A program made the position numbers and the translations under genes. Positions 27,012-35,348 of a stretch of 64,000 nt of DNA are shown here, piece after piece (the stretch's first letter is position 1; the number at the start of each line of letters is the position of its first letter). Below the pieces are notes generated by a model. It was not told where the DNA came from, did no database searches, and worked only from the letters and a program-made list of their open reading frames with translations. The stretch comes from Paenibacillus nasutitermitis (GTDB lineage: Bacteria; Bacillota; Bacilli; Paenibacillales; Paenibacillaceae): assembly GCF_014641075.1 (NCBI RefSeq), contig NZ_BMHP01000007.1, positions 62,001-126,000 on the forward strand. Direction: 5' to 3'.

Positions 27012-27048
27012 AAAATGCCATGTTCCTCGGAAGGAACATGGCATTTTT
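27012..27048. terminator. bidirectional terminator between kinase and NHLP copy 2
   Basis: A perfect fifteen-base stem, AAAATGCCATGTTCC with GGAACATGGCATTTT, and a six-base loop. A and T flanks allow it to work in both directions. Confidence 0.88.
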
Positions 27049-27093
27049 AGTTAAGACCGTGATAATTGTTCAAGGTATGGATCGGAAGCAGTC

Positions 27094-27339
27094 TTACCAG
27101 ACTTCGTCGATACTTGATGATACGTTGATATTATCTGCGGGGTTAGGAGGAATGATGAGATAGAAATGGCTCTGGGTTTCTTCCAATGTCGTTAACTGAA
27201 TGCCGGCCGGAACTTCCAAATGAAAAGCTTCTTGAATGGCTGCGCGGGGATCTGCGAGCAGCCTGCGTTTAAAATCAGCATCGTTCCAAGCCTTCTCAAT
27301 GATTTGATCCTTTAAATCCATTTCAGTTGCTGTCAACAT
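27094..27339 (-). CDS. NHLP-family peptide precursor, copy 2
   Basis: An 81-residue protein starting at ATG 27339 behind AAGGGTGATCC. Its leader repeats the first copy: QIIEKAWNDADFKRRLLADP, AAIQEAFHLEVPAGIQLTTLEET and HFYLIIPP. The tail after IPP is 16 residues, NPADNINVSSSIDEVW, again without Cys or GG and ending in Val-Trp (Met-Trp in copy 1). The leader is better conserved than the tail, as in families of RiPP precursors. It is convergent with the second kinase gene, and no modification enzyme is adjacent. Confidence 0.8.
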   Translation of the reverse strand: MLTATEMDLKDQIIEKAWNDADFKRRLLADPRAAIQEAFHLEVPAGIQLTTLEETQSHFYLIIPPNPADNINVSSSIDEVW

Positions 27340-27573
27340 AGGATCACCCTTTTCTATAAAATAGTAGTATACAAACCTAATATTACCATTTAAGAGGCTG
27401 CAATTCTACTATTATTTTGAAACGGAGAGAATTTATGTTTGAAGCCGGTAAGCAGAAATAAGACTTGCAAAATTTCGTGCCTCTATGTCAAAATCAACAT
27501 AGATTCGCCCGGAGTCTAGGTCAGTTTCGGTGCGAACCTGAGGTCGAGTGTAGCGGGGAGAGGAGAGACGTGT

Positions 27574-28437
27574 ATGCCTAAAGGTTCTCGAGAAGGCTCG
27601 AATACACTGTTGATGATAGACAGCTTATACAACTCGTTAACGCGTACGGAGCAGAAGATTGCGGATATGATTAAGCGGGACCCGGATGGAATTGTCTATG
27701 GGACGTTGACGGATTTAGCAGAGAAATCCGGTGTTGGAGATACGTCAGTGCTTCGGCTTTGCCGCAAGCTGGGCTTTCGCGGCTATCAGGAGTTTAAGCT
27801 GAAGCTGGCGCAGGAGCTTGTACACCCGCTTCAAAATGTGAATGGCGAAATACAAGAGAGTGATGATTTAGTCACAATGGCAGGGAAGATTACGACGGAA
27901 AATATATTGTATCTGCAAAATACGCTGGCTCTCCTGGATATGAGAGAACTGCAGCTGGCAGTGGATGCCATTTCCAGGGCAAAGAAGCTTATCTTTATTG
28001 GTGTGGGCTCGTCTGCCATTACAGCAGCCGATGCGCGGCATCGGTTTATGAGGTTTGGTCTAAATTCAGAACTTGTTACGGATTCCCATGTGATTGCGAT
28101 GACTTTGGCTCTAGCGGGTCCGGAGGATCTCGTTTTTGCTGTCTCTACATCTGGAAGTACAAAGGATCTCGTAGATGCTGTTCGAAATGCTAAGGATAAT
28201 GGTGCTTTTTTTGTTTGTCTGACGAGCCAAGCCAAATCGCCTCTGACTCGCTATGCGGATGCAGTGTTGTTGTCGAGCTCCAAGGAGTCGCCTCTTCAGG
28301 GCGGAGCGTTTCGATCCAAGATTACACAAATTCATGTGCTTGATATATTGACGACAATCATTTCTATACAATTTAGGGAACGGACTTATCCGGCAATCGA
28401 GAAGACATCCAATGCGGTCAGCGATAAATTATACTAA
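27574..28437 (+). CDS. MurR/RpiR-family transcriptional regulator
   Basis: A 287-residue regulator with GGAGAGGAG before ATG 27574. The N-terminal RpiR helix-turn-helix reads TLTDLAEKSGVGDTSVLRLCRKLGFRGYQEFK. The SIS domain starts near residue 120, with IFIGVGSSAITAADARHRFMRFG and FAVSTSGSTKDLVDAV, the phosphosugar-binding pattern. MurR/RpiR proteins respond to phosphosugars such as MurNAc-6-P. It lies just upstream of the amino-sugar operon, so it probably controls that operon through a phosphorylated intermediate. Confidence 0.92.
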   Translation: MPKGSREGSNTLLMIDSLYNSLTRTEQKIADMIKRDPDGIVYGTLTDLAEKSGVGDTSVLRLCRKLGFRGYQEFKLKLAQELVHPLQNVNGEIQESDDLVTMAGKITTENILYLQNTLALLDMRELQLAVDAISRAKKLIFIGVGSSAITAADARHRFMRFGLNSELVTDSHVIAMTLALAGPEDLVFAVSTSGSTKDLVDAVRNAKDNGAFFVCLTSQAKSPLTRYADAVLLSSSKESPLQGGAFRSKITQIHVLDILTTIISIQFRERTYPAIEKTSNAVSDKLY

Positions 28438-28477
28438 GGAAGAAACGACAGAGAAAATGTTTTCGTGATAAAAATAA

Positions 28478-28489
28478 CGGATTAATCCG
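28478..28489. promoter_or_regulatory. perfect palindrome upstream of ROK gene
   Basis: CGGATTAATCCG is a perfect twelve-base palindrome, about 25 bases before the likely -35 of the ROK gene promoter. It could be the site of the RpiR protein or another repressor. Confidence 0.35.
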
Positions 28490-28515
28490 CCAAAACTATT
28501 AAAAAAAGTGGAGTA

Positions 28516-28544
28516 TTGTTTCAAGTCCGGTTTTATGATATATT
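28516..28544 (+). promoter_or_regulatory. putative sigma-A promoter of the ROK gene
   Basis: TTGTTT and TATATT are 17 bases apart, about 50 bases upstream of ATG 28593. The -35 is weak, which suits a regulated promoter. Confidence 0.45.
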
Positions 28545-28592
28545 TTCGTTTACATATAATTTGAATGACGAAGATCTTGAAGGGAGACAGAG

Positions 28593-29522
28593 ATGCATCA
28601 GGCAGCGGTGGGCATTGATATTGGTGGAACTTTTATCAAGAGCGGATTAATCGGTTCTGATGGACGCATATTGGTGCAGCAATCTACACCGACAGAGGCT
28701 GCTGGCGGCAGAGAAGCGCTGCTGTCCAAGATCGTCCAAATCGTGCATGGATACGAAAATTATATTTCGAATACCGAGCTCGAATTGATAGGTGTAGGAA
28801 TCGGTACAGCAGGCTATGTGAATTTGGAAGGGGAAATTGGAAGCGCCACAGAAAGCCTCCCAGGGTGGCAGGGCACTCCCGTCAAGGCCGAATTGCAGAG
28901 GAGAATTTCGCTGCCCGTTTACGTGGACAATGATGTCAATGCCGTAGCGCTGGGCGAGTCATGGACAGGGGCTGGGCGCAATCGTGACCAGTTTATATGT
29001 CTGGCCTTGGGCACTGGTGTGGGGGGATGCTTCATATATGGTGGAAAACCTTACCGTGGAAAAAGCGGGTATGCTGGAGCCTATGGGCATCAAGTTATTG
29101 CAATGGATGGACAACCGTGTGCATGCGGCTTGAAAGGATGCTGGGAGCAATATGCCTCTGTAACAGCCTTAAAGAGAATCGCGCGTGAAATGGCCAAAGG
29201 AGCGGAATGGTCCAGCCTTCCTGAGAATGTGTTCGCTGAAGCCCGTAAAGGGAATGAAACAGCGGTAAGCATCGTAGATCAATATGCGTTATATATTTCG
29301 ATCGGCATAGCAGGCCTGATGCATAGCTTTAATCCCACCGCAGTCATCATTGGGGGCGCAGTAACTGCGCAAGGGGACTTTTTATTTGATCGCATACGCA
29401 GCGGCGTCCGCAAAAATACAATGCACGGCTTTGCAGAACAACTGGATCTTACGATTATACCTGCTCAGCTGGGCAATATGGCGGGTACGGTCGGTGCCGC
29501 GAAGCTTGTGTGGTTAGCATAA
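28593..29522 (+). CDS. ROK-family sugar kinase, possibly ManNAc kinase
   Basis: A 309-residue protein with the ATP motif GIDIGGTFIKSGL at the N-terminus, catalytic Asp in VYVDNDVNAVALGE near residue 111 and a zinc motif CACGLKGCWE near residue 172. The usual ExGH sugar-contact motif reads AYGH (residues 163-166), so the conserved Glu is replaced by Ala. ROK kinases phosphorylate glucose, ManNAc, GlcNAc or related sugars. Its place upstream of an epimerase gene of the NanE type suggests ManNAc or a relative, but the ExGH change leaves specificity, even kinase activity, open. A terminator follows. Confidence 0.85.
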   Translation: MHQAAVGIDIGGTFIKSGLIGSDGRILVQQSTPTEAAGGREALLSKIVQIVHGYENYISNTELELIGVGIGTAGYVNLEGEIGSATESLPGWQGTPVKAELQRRISLPVYVDNDVNAVALGESWTGAGRNRDQFICLALGTGVGGCFIYGGKPYRGKSGYAGAYGHQVIAMDGQPCACGLKGCWEQYASVTALKRIAREMAKGAEWSSLPENVFAEARKGNETAVSIVDQYALYISIGIAGLMHSFNPTAVIIGGAVTAQGDFLFDRIRSGVRKNTMHGFAEQLDLTIIPAQLGNMAGTVGAAKLVWLA

Positions 29523-29544
29523 ATTTATAGGAACAGCGTGCAAA

Positions 29545-29569
29545 GGCGCTTTTTAAAGCGTCTTTTTTT
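29545..29569 (+). terminator. terminator after the ROK gene
   Basis: GGCGCTTT and AAAGCGTC form a short stem followed by seven T. It separates the kinase from the epimerase-like gene, so the latter probably has its own promoter in the AT-rich 130 bases that follow. Confidence 0.75.
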
Positions 29570-29698
29570 GCGTTACATAAATTAACATTATTTTTGATTT
29601 TTGAGAATAATTCGTCTTTAAATAGATGAAATGAAGATTTTTTTTAGAGTTTGCACTACAATAAAACTATATAGAACAGGAACTTTGGAGGTTGTATT

Positions 29699-30817
29699 GT
29701 GAGGATTTATAACATAGAAGTGTTCCCGCTCATTCTTCCGATGAAACAAGACTTCACGATTTCAAGCGGATCGGTTGGGGCTAAAAGTCAGGGAGCCCCT
29801 CATGTGTATGTGAAGGTAACGGCTGACAACGGCGCAATTGGCTGGGGGGAAGCGAGACCGAGCCATAGATGGAGCTATGAAACGCTAGAGACTGTGACGA
29901 GCACCCTGACGAACTACTTGAGGCCGGCCTTGCTGGGGGCTAATGTAACGGATCTTTGCACGATCCATTCCATCATGAATAAGGAAATAAAGGCGGGACC
30001 GGGAAGCGGGCAGCCGATCGCTAAAGCTGCAGTGGATATGGCTGTGCTCGATCTCATAGGTTCTGCCAGCGGTAAGACATTGTCCGAATTGTGGTTTTCT
30101 GCTCCTAAGACGACGACGCAGCTCTCTTACCTCATCAGCACATCAAGCCCGGAGGAAGCGGAGCGTAAAGCCTTGTATGCGAAATCCAAACAATACAAGG
30201 GCTTGGATGTGAAGATTGGAATAGACCCAAGCCGTGATATTGAAATACTGGATGCAGTAAAGAGTGCGGCGCCGGACTTGTTCTTGCGTGTCGATGCGAA
30301 TCAGGCGTATAACGTGCAGCAAGCTGTCAAGCTGGCCAAGCGAATGGAGCAAATAGGCATTGATGTGTTAGAGCAGCCTTTGAAAGCAAATGATTTGTTT
30401 GGACATGCAGAGCTCAGACGGAAAACCTGTATCCCTATTGCGCTTGACGAAAGCATTTGGACGGCAGGGGATCTCGTACAAGCTGTACGGGCAGAAGCAT
30501 GCGATACCGTTGTTATTAAGCTGACGAAAATGGGAGGCTTAACGGGTGCCAAGCTTTGTGGAGATATTGCCCGCGAAGCAGGCCTTGGTCTGCTGGGCGG
30601 AGGACTGACGGAATCGAGACTGGGACTTACGGCAAGCGCGCATTTGTTCAACTATTTAAATATCGCTGAACCTGTGGATTTGAATGGTCCGATATTTTTG
30701 CAGGATGATCCCGTTCATGAAGGTCCGATTATTGAAGAGGGACACGTTATTTTACCGGATAAACCAGGGATAGGCTGCGAAGTCTCAATGGAGAAGCTGG
30801 ATGCATACCGAATTTGA
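29699..30817 (+). CDS. enolase-superfamily epimerase or cycloisomerase (MLE subgroup)
   Basis: A 372-residue enzyme starting at GTG 29699 with GGAGG seven bases upstream. It has the MLE-subgroup barrel: metal ligands Asp199 (RVDANQ), Glu225 (LEQP) and Asp250 (ALDES), and the two facing lysines Lys172 and Lys274 (VIKLTKMGG). The usual KxK reads DVK (170-172). The DxD motif that binds the dipeptide ammonium in Ala-Glu epimerases reads DLN (327-329). It is therefore similar to dipeptide epimerases but probably acts on another acid or amide. It stands before the importer genes. Confidence 0.85.
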   Translation: MRIYNIEVFPLILPMKQDFTISSGSVGAKSQGAPHVYVKVTADNGAIGWGEARPSHRWSYETLETVTSTLTNYLRPALLGANVTDLCTIHSIMNKEIKAGPGSGQPIAKAAVDMAVLDLIGSASGKTLSELWFSAPKTTTQLSYLISTSSPEEAERKALYAKSKQYKGLDVKIGIDPSRDIEILDAVKSAAPDLFLRVDANQAYNVQQAVKLAKRMEQIGIDVLEQPLKANDLFGHAELRRKTCIPIALDESIWTAGDLVQAVRAEACDTVVIKLTKMGGLTGAKLCGDIAREAGLGLLGGGLTESRLGLTASAHLFNYLNIAEPVDLNGPIFLQDDPVHEGPIIEEGHVILPDKPGIGCEVSMEKLDAYRI

Positions 30818-31025
30818 ACCAAAGCAAATATTTTTACTCTTTTTTGGAGAAAATATCCGCAAATACTTTTAAATAAAAAGGTTTTTTCTTCTCGGTAAGG
30901 TTCGTAAAGCTGGTGATCTGTTTTGCAATTAAGGGGGTGAGTGTGGAAAGCTCGTTCGTTTGAATTTCGTCGTCATAAGGGGATTTTATATTTATTTGTT
31001 TTTACATCTAAGGGAGGCGTCTAGT

Positions 31026-32357
31026 ATGACCATGTTCAAAAGTAAGCCGTTAGCGCTGGCATCATCAGTTGTCCTTATTTCTTCGTTATTGGCAGGTTGT
31101 GGATCGAATGCAAACAATGAAAGCAATACGGGGACTAATAATGGAGCGGATAAGTCAAAAGAGAAGGTGGAGATCTCATTCTGGCATACGTATACCGATG
31201 CAGATGCGGGACCCATTACCACCACCGTTGAAAACTTTAATAAAAGTCAGGACCGCATTACGGTAAAAATGCTGGGCAATCAAGATCCGACTAAACAATT
31301 AACGGCAATATCCGGCGGGGCTGCACCTGATATCCTGCTCACCTATTGGAATAACATTGGCCCGTGGGCTGATGCCGGAGCGGTTCTTGATTTAACAGAA
31401 AACATAGCAAAAGACGGTTTTGATGTAGGGACAATTATTCCTGCCGCAATGGACCGAATGAAAGTGAAGGACAGCTATTATGCAATGCCATTCACGATGA
31501 GCATGGCAAATTCGCTTATGTACAACAAAGCCGCATTTGCGGATGCGGGAATCACATCGCCTCCTGAAACGCTTGAACAATTGTTTGAATATGCGAAGAA
31601 GCTGACGAAAAAAGATGACAAGGGAAGCATTTCGCGAATTGGTTTTATTCCTGACTACCCTTGGATTGAGAATGTGTTATGGCCTATCCTATATGGCGGC
31701 TCCTGGTATGACGAAGCTACAGGCAAAGTAACGCCGAATGCGGAAGCAAATGTGAAGTCCATTGCATACCAGCGTTCTTATTATGAAGAGTATGGCCAAA
31801 GTCAAATTGATAAATTCAAGTCTGGAATGGGCAAACGCGGCACGGCTCAGGATCCGCTCTTGACGGGCCAGCTTGCTATGTATGTGGGCTGGGAATACAA
31901 CTTCATGCCTGAACGTTCGGATGACGGACCCATCGGCGTTGCTCCGTTTCCTTACCCGGCTGATCAGCCTGAATTGAAGGGTTCCGGTATGGTTAGTCCG
32001 CGTGCCGCATTTATTCCGGCTAAAGCCAAGCATCCGGAAGAAGCATGGGAATTTATGAAGTATTTGATGTCGACGGATACGCAGGTTCAATATTCGCTTG
32101 ATGGCCATGTTATTCCGACAATTACCGCGGCCTTGGATGATAAGCGTCTGCTGGTTGAAGAGAACAAAACCATGTGGTCCTTCTATGAAACTGCGAAGAG
32201 CGAGAATCTTAACGGATTCCCGAACAGCCCTTATATCAATGAGTATTTGCAGGCGCTGTCAGAAGAAACGGAAAAAGCCCTGAAGGGTACACTGTCTCCG
32301 CAAGAAGCAATGGATAATGTTGCCAAGAAGATTCAAGCTGTAGCGGATAAGAAATAA
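31026..32357 (+). CDS. CUT1 ABC importer sugar-binding lipoprotein
   Basis: A 443-residue lipoprotein; ATG 31026 follows GGGAGGCG, and upstream in-frame starts lack a site. The signal ends in SSLLAGC with Cys25 lipidated, then a Ser/Asn/Lys-rich linker and a family 1 binding fold (EISFWHTYTDADAG, then GGAAPDILLTYWNN). It probably defines the substrate of the amino-sugar locus. It is upstream of two permease genes without an ATPase gene. The 208 bases before it carry no gene and may hold a promoter. Confidence 0.9.
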   Translation: MTMFKSKPLALASSVVLISSLLAGCGSNANNESNTGTNNGADKSKEKVEISFWHTYTDADAGPITTTVENFNKSQDRITVKMLGNQDPTKQLTAISGGAAPDILLTYWNNIGPWADAGAVLDLTENIAKDGFDVGTIIPAAMDRMKVKDSYYAMPFTMSMANSLMYNKAAFADAGITSPPETLEQLFEYAKKLTKKDDKGSISRIGFIPDYPWIENVLWPILYGGSWYDEATGKVTPNAEANVKSIAYQRSYYEEYGQSQIDKFKSGMGKRGTAQDPLLTGQLAMYVGWEYNFMPERSDDGPIGVAPFPYPADQPELKGSGMVSPRAAFIPAKAKHPEEAWEFMKYLMSTDTQVQYSLDGHVIPTITAALDDKRLLVEENKTMWSFYETAKSENLNGFPNSPYINEYLQALSEETEKALKGTLSPQEAMDNVAKKIQAVADKK

Positions 32358-32365
32358 TATAGACC

Positions 32366-32392
32366 AAGCGGACCGGTTAAATCGGTCCGCTT
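32366..32392 (+). promoter_or_regulatory. intercistronic hairpin between binding protein and permease genes
   Basis: AAGCGGACCG and CGGTCCGCTT form a perfect ten-base stem with a seven-base loop and no T run. Such hairpins commonly protect or attenuate mRNA so that binding proteins exceed permeases. Confidence 0.6.
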
Positions 32393-32415
32393 ACATCTTG
32401 AAGGAAGGAGGCAGA

Positions 32416-33348
32416 ATGATGAATGAAAAAAACATGAATGCGATCGGTATTCGTAAAAGACAAAGAAAGCTGCTCGTTACAGGACTTTTATTTACGAGTC
32501 CATGGATTATCGGTTTTTTAATTTTTCAGTTGTACCCCATTCTGGCTTCTTTTTATTACAGCTTGACGGAATATAATTTATTCTCTGCACCCCAGTGGGT
32601 GGGCCTGGACAATTATAAAAATTTGTTTGATGATGAAAAGTTTTATAAATCGATGTACAACACCTTATATATGACGATAGTCGGCGTCGTGCCGCATATG
32701 GCATTCGCTTTAGGGATGGCGCTGCTCCTTAATACGAAGGTTAAAGGACAGAGCATATATAGAACCATTTATTTTTTGCCGACACTTGTACCGGCAGTCG
32801 CAGGCTCATTGTTATGGATGTGGCTGCTGAATTCCCAGTACGGCTTTATTAACATGTCGCTTAGTGCGATAGGGATCACGGGTCCGAACTGGCTGATCGA
32901 TCCGGATTGGACGAAACCTGCACTTATTTTGATGGGCTTCTGGGGCACAGGGACGATTACGGTCATGTATTTGGCTGCCCTTCAGGACGTGCCGAAAATG
33001 TATTATGAAGCCGCTGACATTGATGGCGCAAGCAAATGGAGACAATTTTGGACCATAACGTTTCCATCGATCTCTCCTATGACCTTGTTTCAACTGATTA
33101 TGATGCTGATCGCTTCCTTTCAATATTTTACCGAGGGTATGGTATTCGCCGAGGCCACGCAATCCGTTGGCGGACCGGAGAACTCGTTGTTGTTCTACTC
33201 CATTTATTTGTATCAACAGGCATTCTCGTTCCTCAATATGGGCTATGCATCAGCCATGGCATGGATGCTGTTCGTTGTGGTCATGCTGTTTGCGCTTGTC
33301 ATCTTCAAGACATCCGCGAAGTGGGTTTATTATGGAGGTGATAAGTGA
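32416..33348 (+). CDS. CUT1 ABC importer permease, MalF-like
   Basis: A 310-residue permease starting at ATG 32416 (or 32419), just after AAGGAGG. The first hydrophobic segment ends FYYSLTEYNLFSAPQWVGL, typical of UgpA/MalF-type subunits. The coupling loop reads YYEAADIDGASKWRQF, the EAA motif with DGA. It overlaps the next permease gene by one base, which couples their translation. It belongs to the importer of the amino-sugar locus and would need an ATPase encoded elsewhere. Confidence 0.92.
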   Translation: MMNEKNMNAIGIRKRQRKLLVTGLLFTSPWIIGFLIFQLYPILASFYYSLTEYNLFSAPQWVGLDNYKNLFDDEKFYKSMYNTLYMTIVGVVPHMAFALGMALLLNTKVKGQSIYRTIYFLPTLVPAVAGSLLWMWLLNSQYGFINMSLSAIGITGPNWLIDPDWTKPALILMGFWGTGTITVMYLAALQDVPKMYYEAADIDGASKWRQFWTITFPSISPMTLFQLIMMLIASFQYFTEGMVFAEATQSVGGPENSLLFYSIYLYQQAFSFLNMGYASAMAWMLFVVVMLFALVIFKTSAKWVYYGGDK

Positions 33349-34232
33349 TGCCTAATAAGGCTATTTCCGAAGGACCCGTGCAGCATCCATTAACCAAAAA
33401 GAAGAAGATGAGGAAAAGCACGACGTCCTCCATGCTCAGGCATCTGATTCTTGGTTTAGCGGGGCTTTGCTTTCTTGGTCCATTCGCTTATTTACTGCTA
33501 ACTTCAGTCAAAACGATGGATGATATTTTTGCTGTACCATTCGTATGGTGGCCAAAGGACTTTTTCTGGGAGAACTATTCCAATGCGGTTAGCGCCATTC
33601 CTTTTTTCAGATACACATTCAATACCCTGTTTGTTTCTCTTCTATGTGTATTGGGTGAAGTTATAGCCGCTCCGTTAACGGCGTATGGTCTTGCCAGAAT
33701 TCCTTTTAAAGGACGCAATCTTATATTCATCGTCATGATGGGGACGATTATGCTGCCATCGCAGTCGACGATGATCCCGCTTTATGTCTTGTTCAATAAG
33801 ATGAATTTGGTTAACACGTTTTGGCCGCTTATCCTTCCCGCCTTTTTTGGAGCGGCATATTATATCTTTTTGCTTCGACAGTTTTTCATGGGGATTCCGC
33901 AGGAGATTACAGAATCAGCCAAAATCGACGGCGCGTCCGAGTTCCGGATTTACTGGCAAATGATCTTGCCTTTATCGCGAGCGGCCATATTCACCGTGGG
34001 CTTGCTCGTATTCTTAAGCTCCTGGAAGGATTACCAGCTTCCATTGATTTATTTGAATGAACCGGATAAGTGGACGTTGTCTGTTGGTCTGAAAGCCTTT
34101 ATTGGCGAGTACAACGTTGAGTGGGGCATGCTCATGGCCGCTGCAGCTTTGTTTACGATTCCAATCGTCATTCTCTACTTCTTTGTACAGAAAGTGTTTA
34201 TTCAAGGTATTACAATGACAGGCTCGAAATAA
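33348..34232 (+). CDS. CUT1 ABC importer permease, MalG-like
   Basis: A 294-residue permease; ATG 33348 overlaps the stop of the previous gene as TGATG, with GGAGGTG upstream. GTG 33345 is less well spaced. Six hydrophobic segments; the coupling loop IPQEITESAKIDGASEFRIY is an EAA-like motif with DGA. The ending VQKVFIQGITMTGSK is typical of the MalG/UgpE group. Confidence 0.92.
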   Translation: MPNKAISEGPVQHPLTKKKKMRKSTTSSMLRHLILGLAGLCFLGPFAYLLLTSVKTMDDIFAVPFVWWPKDFFWENYSNAVSAIPFFRYTFNTLFVSLLCVLGEVIAAPLTAYGLARIPFKGRNLIFIVMMGTIMLPSQSTMIPLYVLFNKMNLVNTFWPLILPAFFGAAYYIFLLRQFFMGIPQEITESAKIDGASEFRIYWQMILPLSRAAIFTVGLLVFLSSWKDYQLPLIYLNEPDKWTLSVGLKAFIGEYNVEWGMLMAAAALFTIPIVILYFFVQKVFIQGITMTGSK

Positions 34233-34263
34233 TGAGCCTTGATGCGCATGGGAGATGACTGGC

Positions 34264-35346
34264 ATGAATGATTTTGCTTCTCAAATCATCATTGGGATGA
34301 AACCATATGTTGATCAATTGTTGAAATTAGATTCGGAAACGGGATATCTGTATCTGTTCGATGATGAGCTGGGAGCGCAGGCAAGCTGCTGTACGACCGG
34401 GCTGGCTGCTTCCCTGTATGTATTGGACGGCAAGCTTAATACCGGCGGGGACGGCTTTCAAATCGCCCGGTTATTGGCTGAAGATGTGAGAAGGCGCCAG
34501 CTTCCCAGCGGTGCCTTCAGGCAGCCGTTTTATGTGAAGAAAGGCGATCCGGATACGATTGATATTGCCGAGGTCGGCGCTGTGGCGAATAGCCTCTATC
34601 ATGTGTTTGAGGCTACAGGCAGCACGGCGGCCAAAGAATGCCTGATCGCTTCTGCGGATTATCTGTTAACGCAGGTTGCTTCCCAAAATCCCGGAGTCGT
34701 ATTAAAACGTCCGGATAGCGACTTCGATGTGCTAAACGGTGATATGTATGCCGCGCATACGTTTGGCAGAGCCTACCAGCTGTCTGGAAATCCGGCCTAT
34801 TTGGAGAAGATTCATCATATATTTGCGCATTTGGCGGACCGATTCGGGAGAAATGAGCGAGGCTGGTGGCCATACATCGAGAACTGGGATGGAACCGTTC
34901 ATTTGGGAAACAGCGTAGTCTATCAAGCTACAATTATAGCTTTTGCCCACACAGCGCTGCCGCTGCTGGAAGATTCGCTGCGTGAGCGATGGTCGGAGGT
35001 GTCGGAGGAAGCGATGGCTACATTGGTTCAAGCCATTAAGCAGCCGCCTTCGGAGGAAACGGAAGCTACGTGGTGGACAAGAGATTGGAGCCATAGCTGG
35101 GAGCTTTATTTATCGCTATGGAGAAGCGCCTCTACAGCGGATGCGCAGCAGCTAGGCCAAAAAAAATTCACCGCGGTGCTGGAGGAAATCGCAGATTCCG
35201 GTCAAGAACTGTTTAGACCGAAAATTGTAAACGATGTGCCGGATCGCACGCCAGTGACGACGACTTTCCGCAAAGCGGCGGGCTTTGTGGGAATTGCAGC
35301 CAACAAGGTGCTGGATGACTGGGAATCAAAGGAGGGAAAGAGCTGA
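34264..35346 (+). CDS. unassigned alpha/alpha-barrel-like protein
   Basis: A 360-residue cytosolic protein; ATG 34264 follows GGGAG better than ATG 34255. It has repeated helical hairpins with aromatic, Gly-rich turns (GDMYAAHTFGRAYQLSG, RGWWPYIENWDGTVHLGN), like the (alpha/alpha)6 toroid of unsaturated glycuronyl hydrolases and sugar 2-epimerases. I cannot place it in a named family. It lies between the importer and nanE with only two bases before the latter, so it should act on the imported sugar or its conjugate. Confidence 0.7.
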   Translation: MNDFASQIIIGMKPYVDQLLKLDSETGYLYLFDDELGAQASCCTTGLAASLYVLDGKLNTGGDGFQIARLLAEDVRRRQLPSGAFRQPFYVKKGDPDTIDIAEVGAVANSLYHVFEATGSTAAKECLIASADYLLTQVASQNPGVVLKRPDSDFDVLNGDMYAAHTFGRAYQLSGNPAYLEKIHHIFAHLADRFGRNERGWWPYIENWDGTVHLGNSVVYQATIIAFAHTALPLLEDSLRERWSEVSEEAMATLVQAIKQPPSEETEATWWTRDWSHSWELYLSLWRSASTADAQQLGQKKFTAVLEEIADSGQELFRPKIVNDVPDRTPVTTTFRKAAGFVGIAANKVLDDWESKEGKS

Positions 35347-35348
35347 AA

